From Bacteroidota bacterium (GTDB lineage Bacteria > Bacteroidota > Bacteroidia > Chitinophagales > UBA10324): DNA of 6,796 nucleotides. The position numbers and the translations under genes are program-made. Shown in pieces: positions 1 through 6,796 of the stretch (the first letter of the stretch is position 1; each line of letters opens with the position of its first letter). The stretch covers positions 1 through 6,796 of the forward strand of contig DMRR01000144.1 in NCBI GenBank assembly GCA_003455275.1, read 5' to 3'. The notes under the pieces are model-generated. The model searched no databases, had not been told where the DNA came from, and worked only from the letters and a program-made list of their open reading frames with translations.

Positions 1-2890
1 TTCCGATCCAGTAATTGTAAGAAGGTTTCTGATCAATCACTTTATAACACTGCTGTTCCGCTTTATCCAGTAAATTTTGTTCGAAATAAATTTTACCAAT
101 TGAATACATGGCTTCTGCTCCTTTTTCTGAATCATTATTTTTCGACAACTTATTAAAAAGATCTTCGGCCTTTGTGTAATCCTTATTCTTCATTGCCACT
201 TTGGCTGAATAATATCTTGCTTCGTTTATATCCTCTACAGTTGATGATGGATTCGAAAGAATTTTTTCTGCTGCATCATTTGTCTTTACATCGTTATTCA
301 TTTTATCTGCGCAATACATCATTCCTTTCAGCGCTTCAGCAGCATTTTCTTTATATTCTGCTCCCTGGCTTAATTCCAGATACTGATCGTACGCAGACTT
401 GTAATCAAGTGTCACTGTAAAATTTATACGGGCTGCCTGCAAGAGAGCACGCTCTTTGAAATTGCTTGCCGGTTTAGTTGCAACGAAATTGTAATCATCG
501 AGAGCGTGTATATAATCTTTATTCAGAAAAAGACATTCAGCGCGGTAGTAATGTGCATTGGTTGCGAATGGACCATTGGGCGATGTGTTGAGGTAATCGG
601 TAAAACCCTGGAGTGCTTTATCATTATTTGAATTGAAAAAATTTTGTTCAGCAGCCAGATAAATGAGTGAGTCTTCACCGGCAACTGTCATTTTTCCTCC
701 GGGAATTTTCTGAAGCCAGTTCTTATATCCATCTGCATCACCTTGTGTAATGAATACCTGCTGCGCTTGTTTCATCGCTTCAGCACTTTCCTGTGTCTTT
801 GGAAAATTCACGGCAACAAACTCAAACTCTGATGTGGCATTCTCCATTTTGTTTGTGTTGAAATAAATCAGTCCGAGTTTCAGATGAGCTTTCTTCTGAT
901 AAGAGCTGTTTGGGAAATCATTGATCACACGGTTGAAGGTGAGAATTGCATTGTCATAATCGGCTAATTGAAAATAAGTGTTAGCAGTTTCATAAAGCGC
1001 ATCGTCGAGATAAATGCTGAACGCCATTTCATTGTTAACTCGCGTGAGCATTTTTATTTTCTCTTCAGGTTTACCCTGCAAGCCTGCAATCATACCTAAT
1101 TGGAACAATGCATAATCTTCATTACCGGTTTGGTTATTCAGCACAGTTTGAAAATCTGAATTCGCGGCATCATAATCTTTTAGAATGAAATTACAGTCAC
1201 CACTGCGCAGGTATAAATCATTGGTGACTTTGTTCAATGAAGATTTATCAAGCGTTGAACTGCTCTTCAGTTCAGTTTTTGCATTGGAGAAATTTGATTT
1301 CGCCAATGAATAATTTTCTTGTTTCAGGTAAGAGTAGCCCACGCCATAATAAGCGAGCAACAAATTCGCATTTGATTTACCGGTGCCATTTGTTTTTTGC
1401 AACTCTATATACTTTGAGTAATTCGCAGCAGCTGCTTTGTAATCCTTGGCATCTGTTGCCAGTTCACCTTTCCAGAAATAACAATCTTCTTCGATGGTGT
1501 GGTCAATCGGATTCTTCAATGATTCATCAAATGTTTTTGCGGCCTCATCATTTTGCTTGTTTGCAAGCAACTCTACCGCACGGTTGAAAGCAATGCGCTG
1601 ATATGATTTTCGAATCGAAGGACTCAATCCATCCAACCCGCGAATAATGTCAAGCGCTTCCTTGTAATTGTTTGTCGCTGCAAGAAGTAAAACAAGATTC
1701 TCTTTCGCATCACTGTTGAATTTGCTCTTTGGATAATCATTTACAAAAGCCTGGAACGCTTTTACTGCCACATCCTGAAAACCAAGTTCAGCAGAAAGCT
1801 GTGCAAAGTTGTAAGCAGCGTTTTCCTTTACTGCAAAATCATAATCGAGCTTCGATGCTTCCTGCAATGCGTTGCGCGCATCACTTTTCTTATTCTTCTT
1901 TAAATAACAATCAGCAAGCAGGTACAAACTGTTTTGCCCGAGCGAATCTTTCAATCCGGTAAGCGTGAGAAAATGAACGATTGCTTCATCATATCTTTTT
2001 GTTTTGTATTCACAGTAGGCAATCTGGTACACATCGCTTTTCAGGTTTTGCGAACTTTTATTGTAATACTCTTTCAAATAAGGAAGCGCGGTAGAAAATT
2101 CACCAGTGTTGAAATATGATTTTCCAATGAGTTGACGGATCTCATTCGTGTATTTCAAATCTGTTCTGTCTAAAAGCGGAACAGCATAGAGCAACACTTC
2201 ATCATATTTGCCTTCAAGAAAATTTATTTGTGATATATAGTAAGGAACAATGGGTGAATAGAGTTTACTCTCTTTGATTAAGTTGAAGCTATTCATTGCT
2301 TCATCATAATTTTTTTGAGTATAGCAGATGTAGCCATAATAATAGTTTGCAGGATAGTAATACTCATTCTTCACTGACTTCACTTGTTCAAACAACGGCA
2401 GCGCTTCTGTAAACTTTTGTTTATAGAAATAACTATACGCCATCTTAAAACGAAATTCATTAGCATCATTGGCGCTCAAATCATAAATGTCAACTTGCTT
2501 GTAATAAGCAAGAGCCTTATCATATTTTTTGTTGTTGTAATAAATATCTCCAAGATGATAATATGCCAAACGCGTGGTTGGATTTTCTCCGTAGTCTGCA
2601 AGTAAGTTCAGGAAATATTGTTCTGCTTCCGGCTGAAATAATTCTTTGCTGCACAAGGCGCGGTAGTAGGATGAATTCATCAACACATTTTGTGGAGCAT
2701 CGGTGCGGTGCGCATACAAATTGATGATCTCTTCAAATCTATTTTTCGCAGCTCCGAATTTTTTCTGTTCGAATAATTCTATTCCTTTTTTATAATCTCC
2801 TTCAGGATCATTTCCTGATGCGGTTTTCTGAGCTGCTGCACCAAGAGTGCATAGCATCAGCAACGCAACAATCAAATTTCTTTTCTGCAT
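1..2890 (-). CDS. Large exported tetratricopeptide-repeat protein, 3' end cut by the window edge
   Basis: Read on the minus strand from ATG at 2888-2890, the frame stays open for 963 codons to the left edge with no stop, so the C-terminus is missing. Residues 1-20 form a type I signal peptide: basic MQKR, hydrophobic LIVALLMLCTLG, then AAA before Gln21, which predicts release into the periplasm. The rest is almost wholly helical TPR units of about 33-36 residues with the usual Tyr/Gly/Ala pattern. Clear ones start near residues 31, 106, 144, 180, 248, 284, 508, 628, 665, 740, 777, 888 and 924. Residues about 628-720 resemble the tandem TPRs of CpoB/YbgF and BamD. Large TPR proteins of roughly 1000 residues with this layout are, from memory, common in Bacteroidota, so perhaps only a few dozen residues are missing. 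TPRs bind other proteins; the partner is unknown. The start is preceded by an A-rich leader (ctaaaaaac). It is transcribed away from ftsQ. A role in envelope assembly or division is inference from position only. Confidence 0.93.
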   Translation of the reverse strand, partial: MQKRNLIVALLMLCTLGAAAQKTASGNDPEGDYKKGIELFEQKKFGAAKNRFEEIINLYAHRTDAPQNVLMNSSYYRALCSKELFQPEAEQYFLNLLADYGENPTTRLAYYHLGDIYYNNKKYDKALAYYKQVDIYDLSANDANEFRFKMAYSYFYKQKFTEALPLFEQVKSVKNEYYYPANYYYGYICYTQKNYDEAMNSFNLIKESKLYSPIVPYYISQINFLEGKYDEVLLYAVPLLDRTDLKYTNEIRQLIGKSYFNTGEFSTALPYLKEYYNKSSQNLKSDVYQIAYCEYKTKRYDEAIVHFLTLTGLKDSLGQNSLYLLADCYLKKNKKSDARNALQEASKLDYDFAVKENAAYNFAQLSAELGFQDVAVKAFQAFVNDYPKSKFNSDAKENLVLLLAATNNYKEALDIIRGLDGLSPSIRKSYQRIAFNRAVELLANKQNDEAAKTFDESLKNPIDHTIEEDCYFWKGELATDAKDYKAAAANYSKYIELQKTNGTGKSNANLLLAYYGVGYSYLKQENYSLAKSNFSNAKTELKSSSTLDKSSLNKVTNDLYLRSGDCNFILKDYDAANSDFQTVLNNQTGNEDYALFQLGMIAGLQGKPEEKIKMLTRVNNEMAFSIYLDDALYETANTYFQLADYDNAILTFNRVINDFPNSSYQKKAHLKLGLIYFNTNKMENATSEFEFVAVNFPKTQESAEAMKQAQQVFITQGDADGYKNWLQKIPGGKMTVAGEDSLIYLAAEQNFFNSNNDKALQGFTDYLNTSPNGPFATNAHYYRAECLFLNKDYIHALDDYNFVATKPASNFKERALLQAARINFTVTLDYKSAYDQYLELSQGAEYKENAAEALKGMMYCADKMNNDVKTNDAAEKILSNPSSTVEDINEARYYSAKVAMKNKDYTKAEDLFNKLSKNNDSEKGAEAMYSIGKIYFEQNLLDKAEQQCYKVIDQKPSYNYWIG
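2831..2890 (-). other. Signal peptide of the TPR protein
   Basis: Codons 1-20 encode a short basic N-region (MQKR), a hydrophobic core (LIVALLMLCTLG) and an Ala-Ala-Ala end before Gln21. This is a standard signal peptidase I pattern, and Gln at +1 is frequent in Bacteroidota. There is a Cys at position 14, but it lies inside the hydrophobic core and is not followed by Gly, Ser or Ala with a proper lipobox, so a lipoprotein is less likely. Confidence 0.8.
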
Positions 2891-3095
2891 GTTTTTTAGG
2901 TGGAAGCGAATATGACTCTAACGGTTGCGATGAACTGTTTAGTATTTCAACAGAAAAAGTTTTTGTGTTTAGTATGCAGTTCGTAAGCGAAGAACAATTT
3001 TTTTTATGATGAGTGGCTAAAAAATTCAACGCTGAAAAAATTTGTGTGCAATACAATTCAAATTCTCCGCTATTGCTCCAAATATTTTAGTCCGC
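2891..3095. promoter_or_regulatory. Divergent spacer that should carry the promoters of the TPR gene and of ftsQAZ
   Basis: The two flanking transcription units point away from each other, so both need start signals here unless they lie inside the coding regions. The spacer is AT-rich and holds no convincing gene. I looked for the Bacteroidota promoter form (TTG near -33 and TAnnTTTG near -7). The nearest plus-strand match is AAAATTTG at 3037-3044, with one mismatch and no well-placed TTG upstream. The nearest minus-strand match is at 3079-3086, also imperfect. The promoter role is therefore inferred from gene orientation and not from a clear motif. Confidence 0.5.
2932..2982. repeat. Nested direct and inverted repeats in the divergent spacer
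   Basis: TGTTTAGTAT occurs twice, at 2936-2945 and 2966-2975, exactly 30 bp apart. Between and partly overlapping them is an imperfect 21-bp palindrome (2949-2969) centred on G2959, with AACA and five A on the left pairing with five T and TGTT on the right; 9 of 10 pairs match. GAACTG (2932-2937) and CAGTTC (2977-2982) form an outer inverted pair. The centre is too tight for a strong hairpin and there is no GC-rich stem, so a protein-binding site fits better than a terminator. In AT-rich DNA such short repeats can also arise by chance. Confidence 0.35.
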
Positions 3096-3953
3096 GTGAA
3101 AAACAGGAAGAGAAAAAAAATCAGACAAATAATGAAGGTGGCTGGATATGGCATCCTCGGTTTGTCGTTCCTTATTTTCTCAGCGATGGCCATTCATCAC
3201 CAGCAAAATATTTCGCTCACAGATTATCGCATTCACATCAGCACCGACAACGGAATGTTTTTTCTGAATGAAAATGATGTGAAGCAAATCATTCAGGATA
3301 ATAATTATGATGTTGGAAAAACAAGTGGCGACCTCGATTACAATCGCCTTGAAAAAATAATTGAAAACAATTCCTATTGTGAGAATGCGGAAATAAAACT
3401 TTCACCGGATGGTGAAGTGAATGTTGAAATTCTTCAACGCGTTCCTGTTTTGCGAATCATCAACAAATACGGAGTTGGATTTTATCTCGACAAATCAGGA
3501 AAGAAACTTCCGCTCTCTGATAAATTCACAGCGAGGGTGGTGGTCGCTACAGGTAATATTTCTGACTCGGGAATAAGTGAAGACACATCGGATGCAGTCA
3601 ACACCAGCAAATTATTTCAGATTGCATCCTTCATCTGCACCGATAGTTTTCTTAATGCACTGATTGAACAGATCAATGTGACCAATGAAGGAGAATTCGA
3701 ATTGATTCCCAAAGTTGGCAATCACAATATTCTTCTTGGTGATGAAAAAAACCTTTCTGAAAAAACAGAGAAGCTGAAAATATTTTATCGCGAAGGGCTA
3801 AGTAAGGTTGGTTGGCAGCAATACAGTGTCATCAATCTAAAATATGCTAACCAGGTTTTTGCTACAAGAAATGATGTGAAACCTTACGCGCCGCCGGTGA
3901 TAGTAACGGTTCCGGTTTCATCTACTGATACTACAAAACAAACTAACCATTAA
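3096..3953 (+). CDS. ftsQ: Cell division protein FtsQ
   Basis: Bitopic inner-membrane division protein; in the family it joins the cytoplasmic ring to the periplasmic FtsB/FtsL and septal wall synthases. With the GTG start used here it is 285 residues, normal for the Bacteroidota form. A strongly basic tail (KNRKRKKIRQ) is followed by one membrane span at about residues 15-33. A POTRA-like region (about 45-120) contains FFLNENDV and VNVEILQRVPVLRI. A beta domain then begins with GFYLDKSGKKLPLSD. The C-terminus is polar and Thr/Ser/Pro-rich. The start is uncertain. GTG 3096 keeps the basic tail expected on the cytoplasmic side. ATG 3132 (273 residues) has the better A-rich leader but leaves only Met-Lys before the span. 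A longer frame from TTG 3042 is possible but adds residues with no recognisable character. It is the first gene of an operon, ending 9 bp before ftsA. Confidence 0.93.
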   Translation: MKNRKRKKIRQIMKVAGYGILGLSFLIFSAMAIHHQQNISLTDYRIHISTDNGMFFLNENDVKQIIQDNNYDVGKTSGDLDYNRLEKIIENNSYCENAEIKLSPDGEVNVEILQRVPVLRIINKYGVGFYLDKSGKKLPLSDKFTARVVVATGNISDSGISEDTSDAVNTSKLFQIASFICTDSFLNALIEQINVTNEGEFELIPKVGNHNILLGDEKNLSEKTEKLKIFYREGLSKVGWQQYSVINLKYANQVFATRNDVKPYAPPVIVTVPVSSTDTTKQTNH

Positions 3954-3962
3954 TACCAAAAC

Positions 3963-5345
3963 ATGATAAGCACACAGGACTTCATTGTAGGACTCGACAT
4001 AGGCACAACAAAAATTTGTGTTCTTGTTGGAAGAAAAAACGAACACGGAAAAATTGAAATTGTTGGAGAAGGAAAAGCAGACTCACTGGGCGTAATGCGC
4101 GGTGTGGTCGCCAACATTGACAAAACAGTAGACGCTATTAAGAAGGCAGTGAAAGAAGCCGAGGATAGCAGCGGAGTTGAAATTAAATATGTGTATGTCG
4201 GAATTGCTGGGCAACACATCCGCAGTATGCAACATCGCGGACAAATGATGCGCGGTTATTCTGAAACAGAAATTACTGAGGCAGATGTTAAACAAATGAT
4301 AGTGGACATGCGCCGCCTTGCAGTACCTGCAGGCGATCGCATAATAGATGTATTGCCGCAAGAGTTTATTGTAGATAATGAAACTGGGATCACTGAGCCC
4401 ATCGGAATGTGCGGGGCGAAACTCGAAGCGGACTTTCACATTATCACCGGCCAGGTTAGCGCTATTCAGAATATCCGCAAGTGCGTTGAGAAAGCAGGAT
4501 TAGAATTGGTAGAAATGTTTTTAGAACCACACGCATCTTCTGCGGCAGTGCTAAGCGATGAAGAAAAAGAAGCGGGAGTTGCGCTCATTGATATTGGCGG
4601 CGGAACTTCTGACATAGCAATTTTCCATAATGAAATTATTCGTCATACGGCTGTGGTTCCTTTCGGAGGAAACATAATCACAGAAGATATTAAGGAAGGT
4701 TGCCAGGTAATGAGAGCGCACGCTGAGCTTTTGAAAGTTCGCTTTGGTTCTGCACTTGAACAGGAAACTCAGGAAAATCAGGTGGTAAGTATTCCGGGCT
4801 TGCGCGGAAGAGAACCGAGAGAAATTTCTGTTCGCAATCTTTCGCGCATCATACAAGCGCGCATGGAAGAAGTGATTGAAATGCTCGATGCAGAAATTCT
4901 TTCTTCAACTTTCAAACACAAATTGATTGGCGGAGTTGTATTGACCGGTGGTGGTTCTTATCTGAAACACCTTGTTCAATTAGTTCAGTTCAAAACAGGA
5001 ATGGATGCACGGATAGGATTGCCAACAGAACATCTTGCTCCGGTGAAAATTGATAAGCTGAAACACCCGATGTACAGCACTTGTGTGGGACTTATCTTAA
5101 AGGGAATAGAAGATTTTGAAATGAAAGAGAAAGAGCAGATGGCTGACCTTGCCAAAAGAAAAGCAGCATTGCTGACACAGCAGCCACAGGTAAAGGAAGA
5201 AGTGGAAGTTGCAAAAGAGGAAGAGAATGAAGAGCAGCCGGTAGAAAATAAAAAAGAGCGCAAGAGCATTTTCAATGGAATCTGGAAGGGCATCAAGGAC
5301 ACATTCGCAGATGATATTGATGAAGAATTCACAACCAAAAACTAA
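3963..5345 (+). CDS. ftsA: Cell division protein FtsA, actin-like membrane tether of the Z ring
   Basis: FtsA binds ATP, polymerises on the inner membrane and holds FtsZ filaments there through the FtsZ C-terminal peptide; it also recruits later division proteins. The 460-residue product shows the actin/Hsp70 ATPase signatures in order: phosphate-1 loop GLDIGTTK (residues 10-17), the FtsA-specific 1C subdomain (about 82-160), phosphate-2 loop DIGGGTSD (210-217) and the adenosine motif VLTGGGSYL (326-334). After about residue 385 comes a charged, Glu-rich linker (410-432). It ends in an amphipathic segment KSIFNGIWKGIKDTF (434-448), the expected membrane-targeting helix, followed by a short acidic tail. 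All motifs are intact. ATG 3963 follows the ftsQ stop by 9 bp with the A-rich leader taccaaaac; there is no Shine-Dalgarno, and co-transcription with ftsQ and ftsZ is likely. Confidence 0.98.
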   Translation: MISTQDFIVGLDIGTTKICVLVGRKNEHGKIEIVGEGKADSLGVMRGVVANIDKTVDAIKKAVKEAEDSSGVEIKYVYVGIAGQHIRSMQHRGQMMRGYSETEITEADVKQMIVDMRRLAVPAGDRIIDVLPQEFIVDNETGITEPIGMCGAKLEADFHIITGQVSAIQNIRKCVEKAGLELVEMFLEPHASSAAVLSDEEKEAGVALIDIGGGTSDIAIFHNEIIRHTAVVPFGGNIITEDIKEGCQVMRAHAELLKVRFGSALEQETQENQVVSIPGLRGREPREISVRNLSRIIQARMEEVIEMLDAEILSSTFKHKLIGGVVLTGGGSYLKHLVQLVQFKTGMDARIGLPTEHLAPVKIDKLKHPMYSTCVGLILKGIEDFEMKEKEQMADLAKRKAALLTQQPQVKEEVEVAKEEENEEQPVENKKERKSIFNGIWKGIKDTFADDIDEEFTTKN

Positions 5346-5366
5346 AACAACAAAACCCAAATTACA

Positions 5367-6796
5367 ATGAGTATTCAATTTGATATTCCAAACGAAAAAT
5401 CATCCATCATCAAAGTAGTTGGTGTTGGAGGTGGTGGCGGAAACGCTGTGAATCATATGTATCGCCAGGGAATTGTGGGAGTAGATTTTGTGATTTGCAA
5501 TACCGATCAGCAGGCGCTCGACATGAGTCCTGTTCCTTTCAAGATTCAGCTCGGTCAAAGCATTTCGCAGGGACGCGGCGCCGGAATGAATCCTGAAGTT
5601 GGAAAGCGCAGCACCATAGAAGCACTCGATGAAATCATGACCGTTCTCGAAGACGGAACCAAAATGATTTTCATTACTGCAGGTATGGGAAAAGGAACCG
5701 GTACAGGCGGCGCACCTGTGATTGCAAAAGCAGCGCGCGAAAAAGGAATTCTCACTGTGGGATTGGTGACCACACCATTCCTTGCAGAAGGCCCACGCCG
5801 TATTGCTCAGGCAAATGAAGGAATCAGTGAGTTACAGAAATATGTTGACACGCTGCTGGTGATCAGCAATGATAAAATGCGCGAAGTGTATGGTAACCTG
5901 AAACTGAGCGCAGCGTTCGCTCACGCGGACAGTGTGCTGGCTAATGCAGCAAGAAGCATTGCAGAGATCATCACTGTTCCCGGTTATGTGAATGTGGATT
6001 TTGAAGATGTGAATACTGTTATGCGTCAGAGCGGAGTTGCCATTATGGGAACATCAATTGGTGAAGGAGAGAATCGTGCGCAGGAAGCAATAGAAGATGC
6101 GCTGAACTCTCCATTGTTGAATGATAATGACATCCGAGGTGCAAAGAATATTCTGCTGAATGTGACAAGTGGTGAAGATGAAGTGACACTCGATGAAATC
6201 ACGAGCATTACAGATTACATACAAACTCAGGCAGGATTTGATACCAATATCATTTGGGGAAATTGCAACAATCCTTCTCTCGGTAACAAGATTGCTGTGA
6301 CCGTAATCGCAACAGGTTTTGAATCAAAAGGATTTTTCAAGAATGCACCTGCTCAGAAAAAAACCACGCTTCCTCTTGAAGACAAAAATGAGGTGCAATA
6401 CAATTCTGACGGAGCAATAATTGAGATCAACAAACCTGAACAAATGCCTCCTGCAGCAGTTGAAGAATCAGAAAAAGAAATTGTATTTGAGCTTGCTCCC
6501 GAAAATCCTTCTGCAGAAAATCTGAATGAACCCGCAATGGCTTCTTCAGAAAACCTGGAAGAGCAATTCCGATTAATTGAAAAAGAACCGAAGTCAGAAA
6601 TTCATGAAGTAAAAAACATGAATGACCTGAATGCAGAAGAGAATCGCCGCCGCATTGAAAAGCTGCGCAGCATGAGTTCACACCAATCAACTGAATCGAC
6701 AGGTGATTTGGAAAAAGAACCTGCATATAAAAGAAGGAACATGAACCTGAAGGATACTCCGCACAGCTCTGAATCAAACATCAGCACTTTTTATCT
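5367..6796 (+). CDS. ftsZ: Cell division GTPase FtsZ, C-terminal end cut by the window edge
   Basis: Tubulin-like GTPase that forms the cytoplasmic division ring. The window holds 476 codons without a stop. The N-terminal Rossmann motif GVGGGGGNAV is at residues 19-28, and NTD at 45-47. The signature loop is at 105-117, reading GMGKGTGTGGAP where most FtsZ have GMGGGTGTGAAP. TTPF with Glu141 and Arg144 contacts the nucleotide. The catalytic T7 loop NVDFED (209-214) supplies Asp211 and Asp214. The conserved core ends near residue 320 (VIATGFES). A long, Glu- and Pro-rich linker of about 130 residues follows, then PAYKRR (452-457), which resembles the conserved C-terminal peptide that binds FtsA. 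The frame continues at least 19 residues beyond it (rich in Ser and Asn), so the motif is not at the very end. ATG 5367 lies 21 bp after ftsA with the leader aaattaca. Confidence 0.98.
   Translation, partial: MSIQFDIPNEKSSIIKVVGVGGGGGNAVNHMYRQGIVGVDFVICNTDQQALDMSPVPFKIQLGQSISQGRGAGMNPEVGKRSTIEALDEIMTVLEDGTKMIFITAGMGKGTGTGGAPVIAKAAREKGILTVGLVTTPFLAEGPRRIAQANEGISELQKYVDTLLVISNDKMREVYGNLKLSAAFAHADSVLANAARSIAEIITVPGYVNVDFEDVNTVMRQSGVAIMGTSIGEGENRAQEAIEDALNSPLLNDNDIRGAKNILLNVTSGEDEVTLDEITSITDYIQTQAGFDTNIIWGNCNNPSLGNKIAVTVIATGFESKGFFKNAPAQKKTTLPLEDKNEVQYNSDGAIIEINKPEQMPPAAVEESEKEIVFELAPENPSAENLNEPAMASSENLEEQFRLIEKEPKSEIHEVKNMNDLNAEENRRRIEKLRSMSSHQSTESTGDLEKEPAYKRRNMNLKDTPHSSESNISTFY

Noticed and set aside
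172..2605. Several plus-strand open frames of 60-116 codons between 172 and 2605
   Set aside because: They lie opposite the continuous TPR frame, show no domain or biased composition of a real protein, and are low-complexity shadows of the minus-strand gene.
2846..2851. Cys14 of the TPR protein as a lipoprotein lipidation site
   Set aside because: The residues before it do not form a lipobox and it sits in the middle of the hydrophobic core; a signal peptidase I site at AAA before Gln21 fits better.
3037..3044. AAAATTTG as a Bacteroidota -7 box for ftsQ
   Set aside because: One mismatch to TAnnTTTG and no TTG at the right distance upstream; too weak to call as a promoter.
2808..3056. Small open frames on both strands around the divergent spacer (2808-3056 minus, 2818-3009 plus)
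   Set aside because: Both overlap the start of the TPR gene, have no recognisable family features or suitable leader, and would block the spacer that must hold the promoters.
5346..5366. Possible separate promoter or terminator between ftsA and ftsZ
   Set aside because: Only 21 bp, A-rich, with no stem-loop and no promoter motif; it looks like a translation leader inside an operon.
3950..5378. Minus-strand open frames opposite ftsA (3950-4219, 4083-4439, 4551-4856, 4985-5338, 5097-5378)
   Set aside because: They are antisense to a fully conserved ftsA; their Ser/Phe/Leu-rich products are what the complement of Glu/Lys-rich coding sequence gives.
5555..6787. Minus-strand open frames opposite ftsZ (5555-5773, 6026-6208, 6427-6777, 6602-6787)
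   Set aside because: They are shadows of ftsZ with no independent support.

Overview
The window comes from the chromosome of a member of the Bacteroidota, possibly of the Chitinophagales/Sphingobacteriales type; the order is uncertain. The assignment rests on the family features of FtsQ, FtsA and FtsZ, on a secreted protein whose signal peptide ends in AAA followed by Gln, and on start codons preceded by A-rich leaders without a well-placed Shine-Dalgarno sequence, as is usual in this phylum. All three plus-strand genes belong to core cell division. I see no mobile element, CRISPR array, tRNA, rRNA or phage gene.

Layout: positions 1-2890, minus strand, are one uninterrupted reading frame for a large exported tetratricopeptide-repeat (TPR) protein. 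Its start is at 2890, and its 3' end lies beyond the left edge. A spacer of about 205 bp (2891-3095) separates it from the divergent plus-strand run ftsQ (3096-3953), ftsA (3963-5345) and ftsZ (5367-6796, cut by the right edge). The ftsQ-ftsA gap is 9 bp and the ftsA-ftsZ gap is 21 bp, so the three are almost certainly one operon.

Working together: FtsZ polymerises with GTP into the division ring. FtsA, an actin-like ATPase with a C-terminal amphipathic helix, ties the ring to the inner membrane. FtsQ, a single-pass membrane protein, links the ring to the periplasmic cell-wall machinery. The TPR protein is exported to the periplasm or outer membrane; its role is unknown, and only its position suggests a link with division.

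The most notable points are: a run of TPR gene where murC or other dcw genes usually precede ftsQ; a lysine and an extra glycine in the FtsZ signature loop; a PAYKRR motif in FtsZ resembling the C-terminal peptide but followed by further residues; and small symmetric elements in the divergent spacer. I found no convincing new multi-gene system; this is mainly a core housekeeping region.
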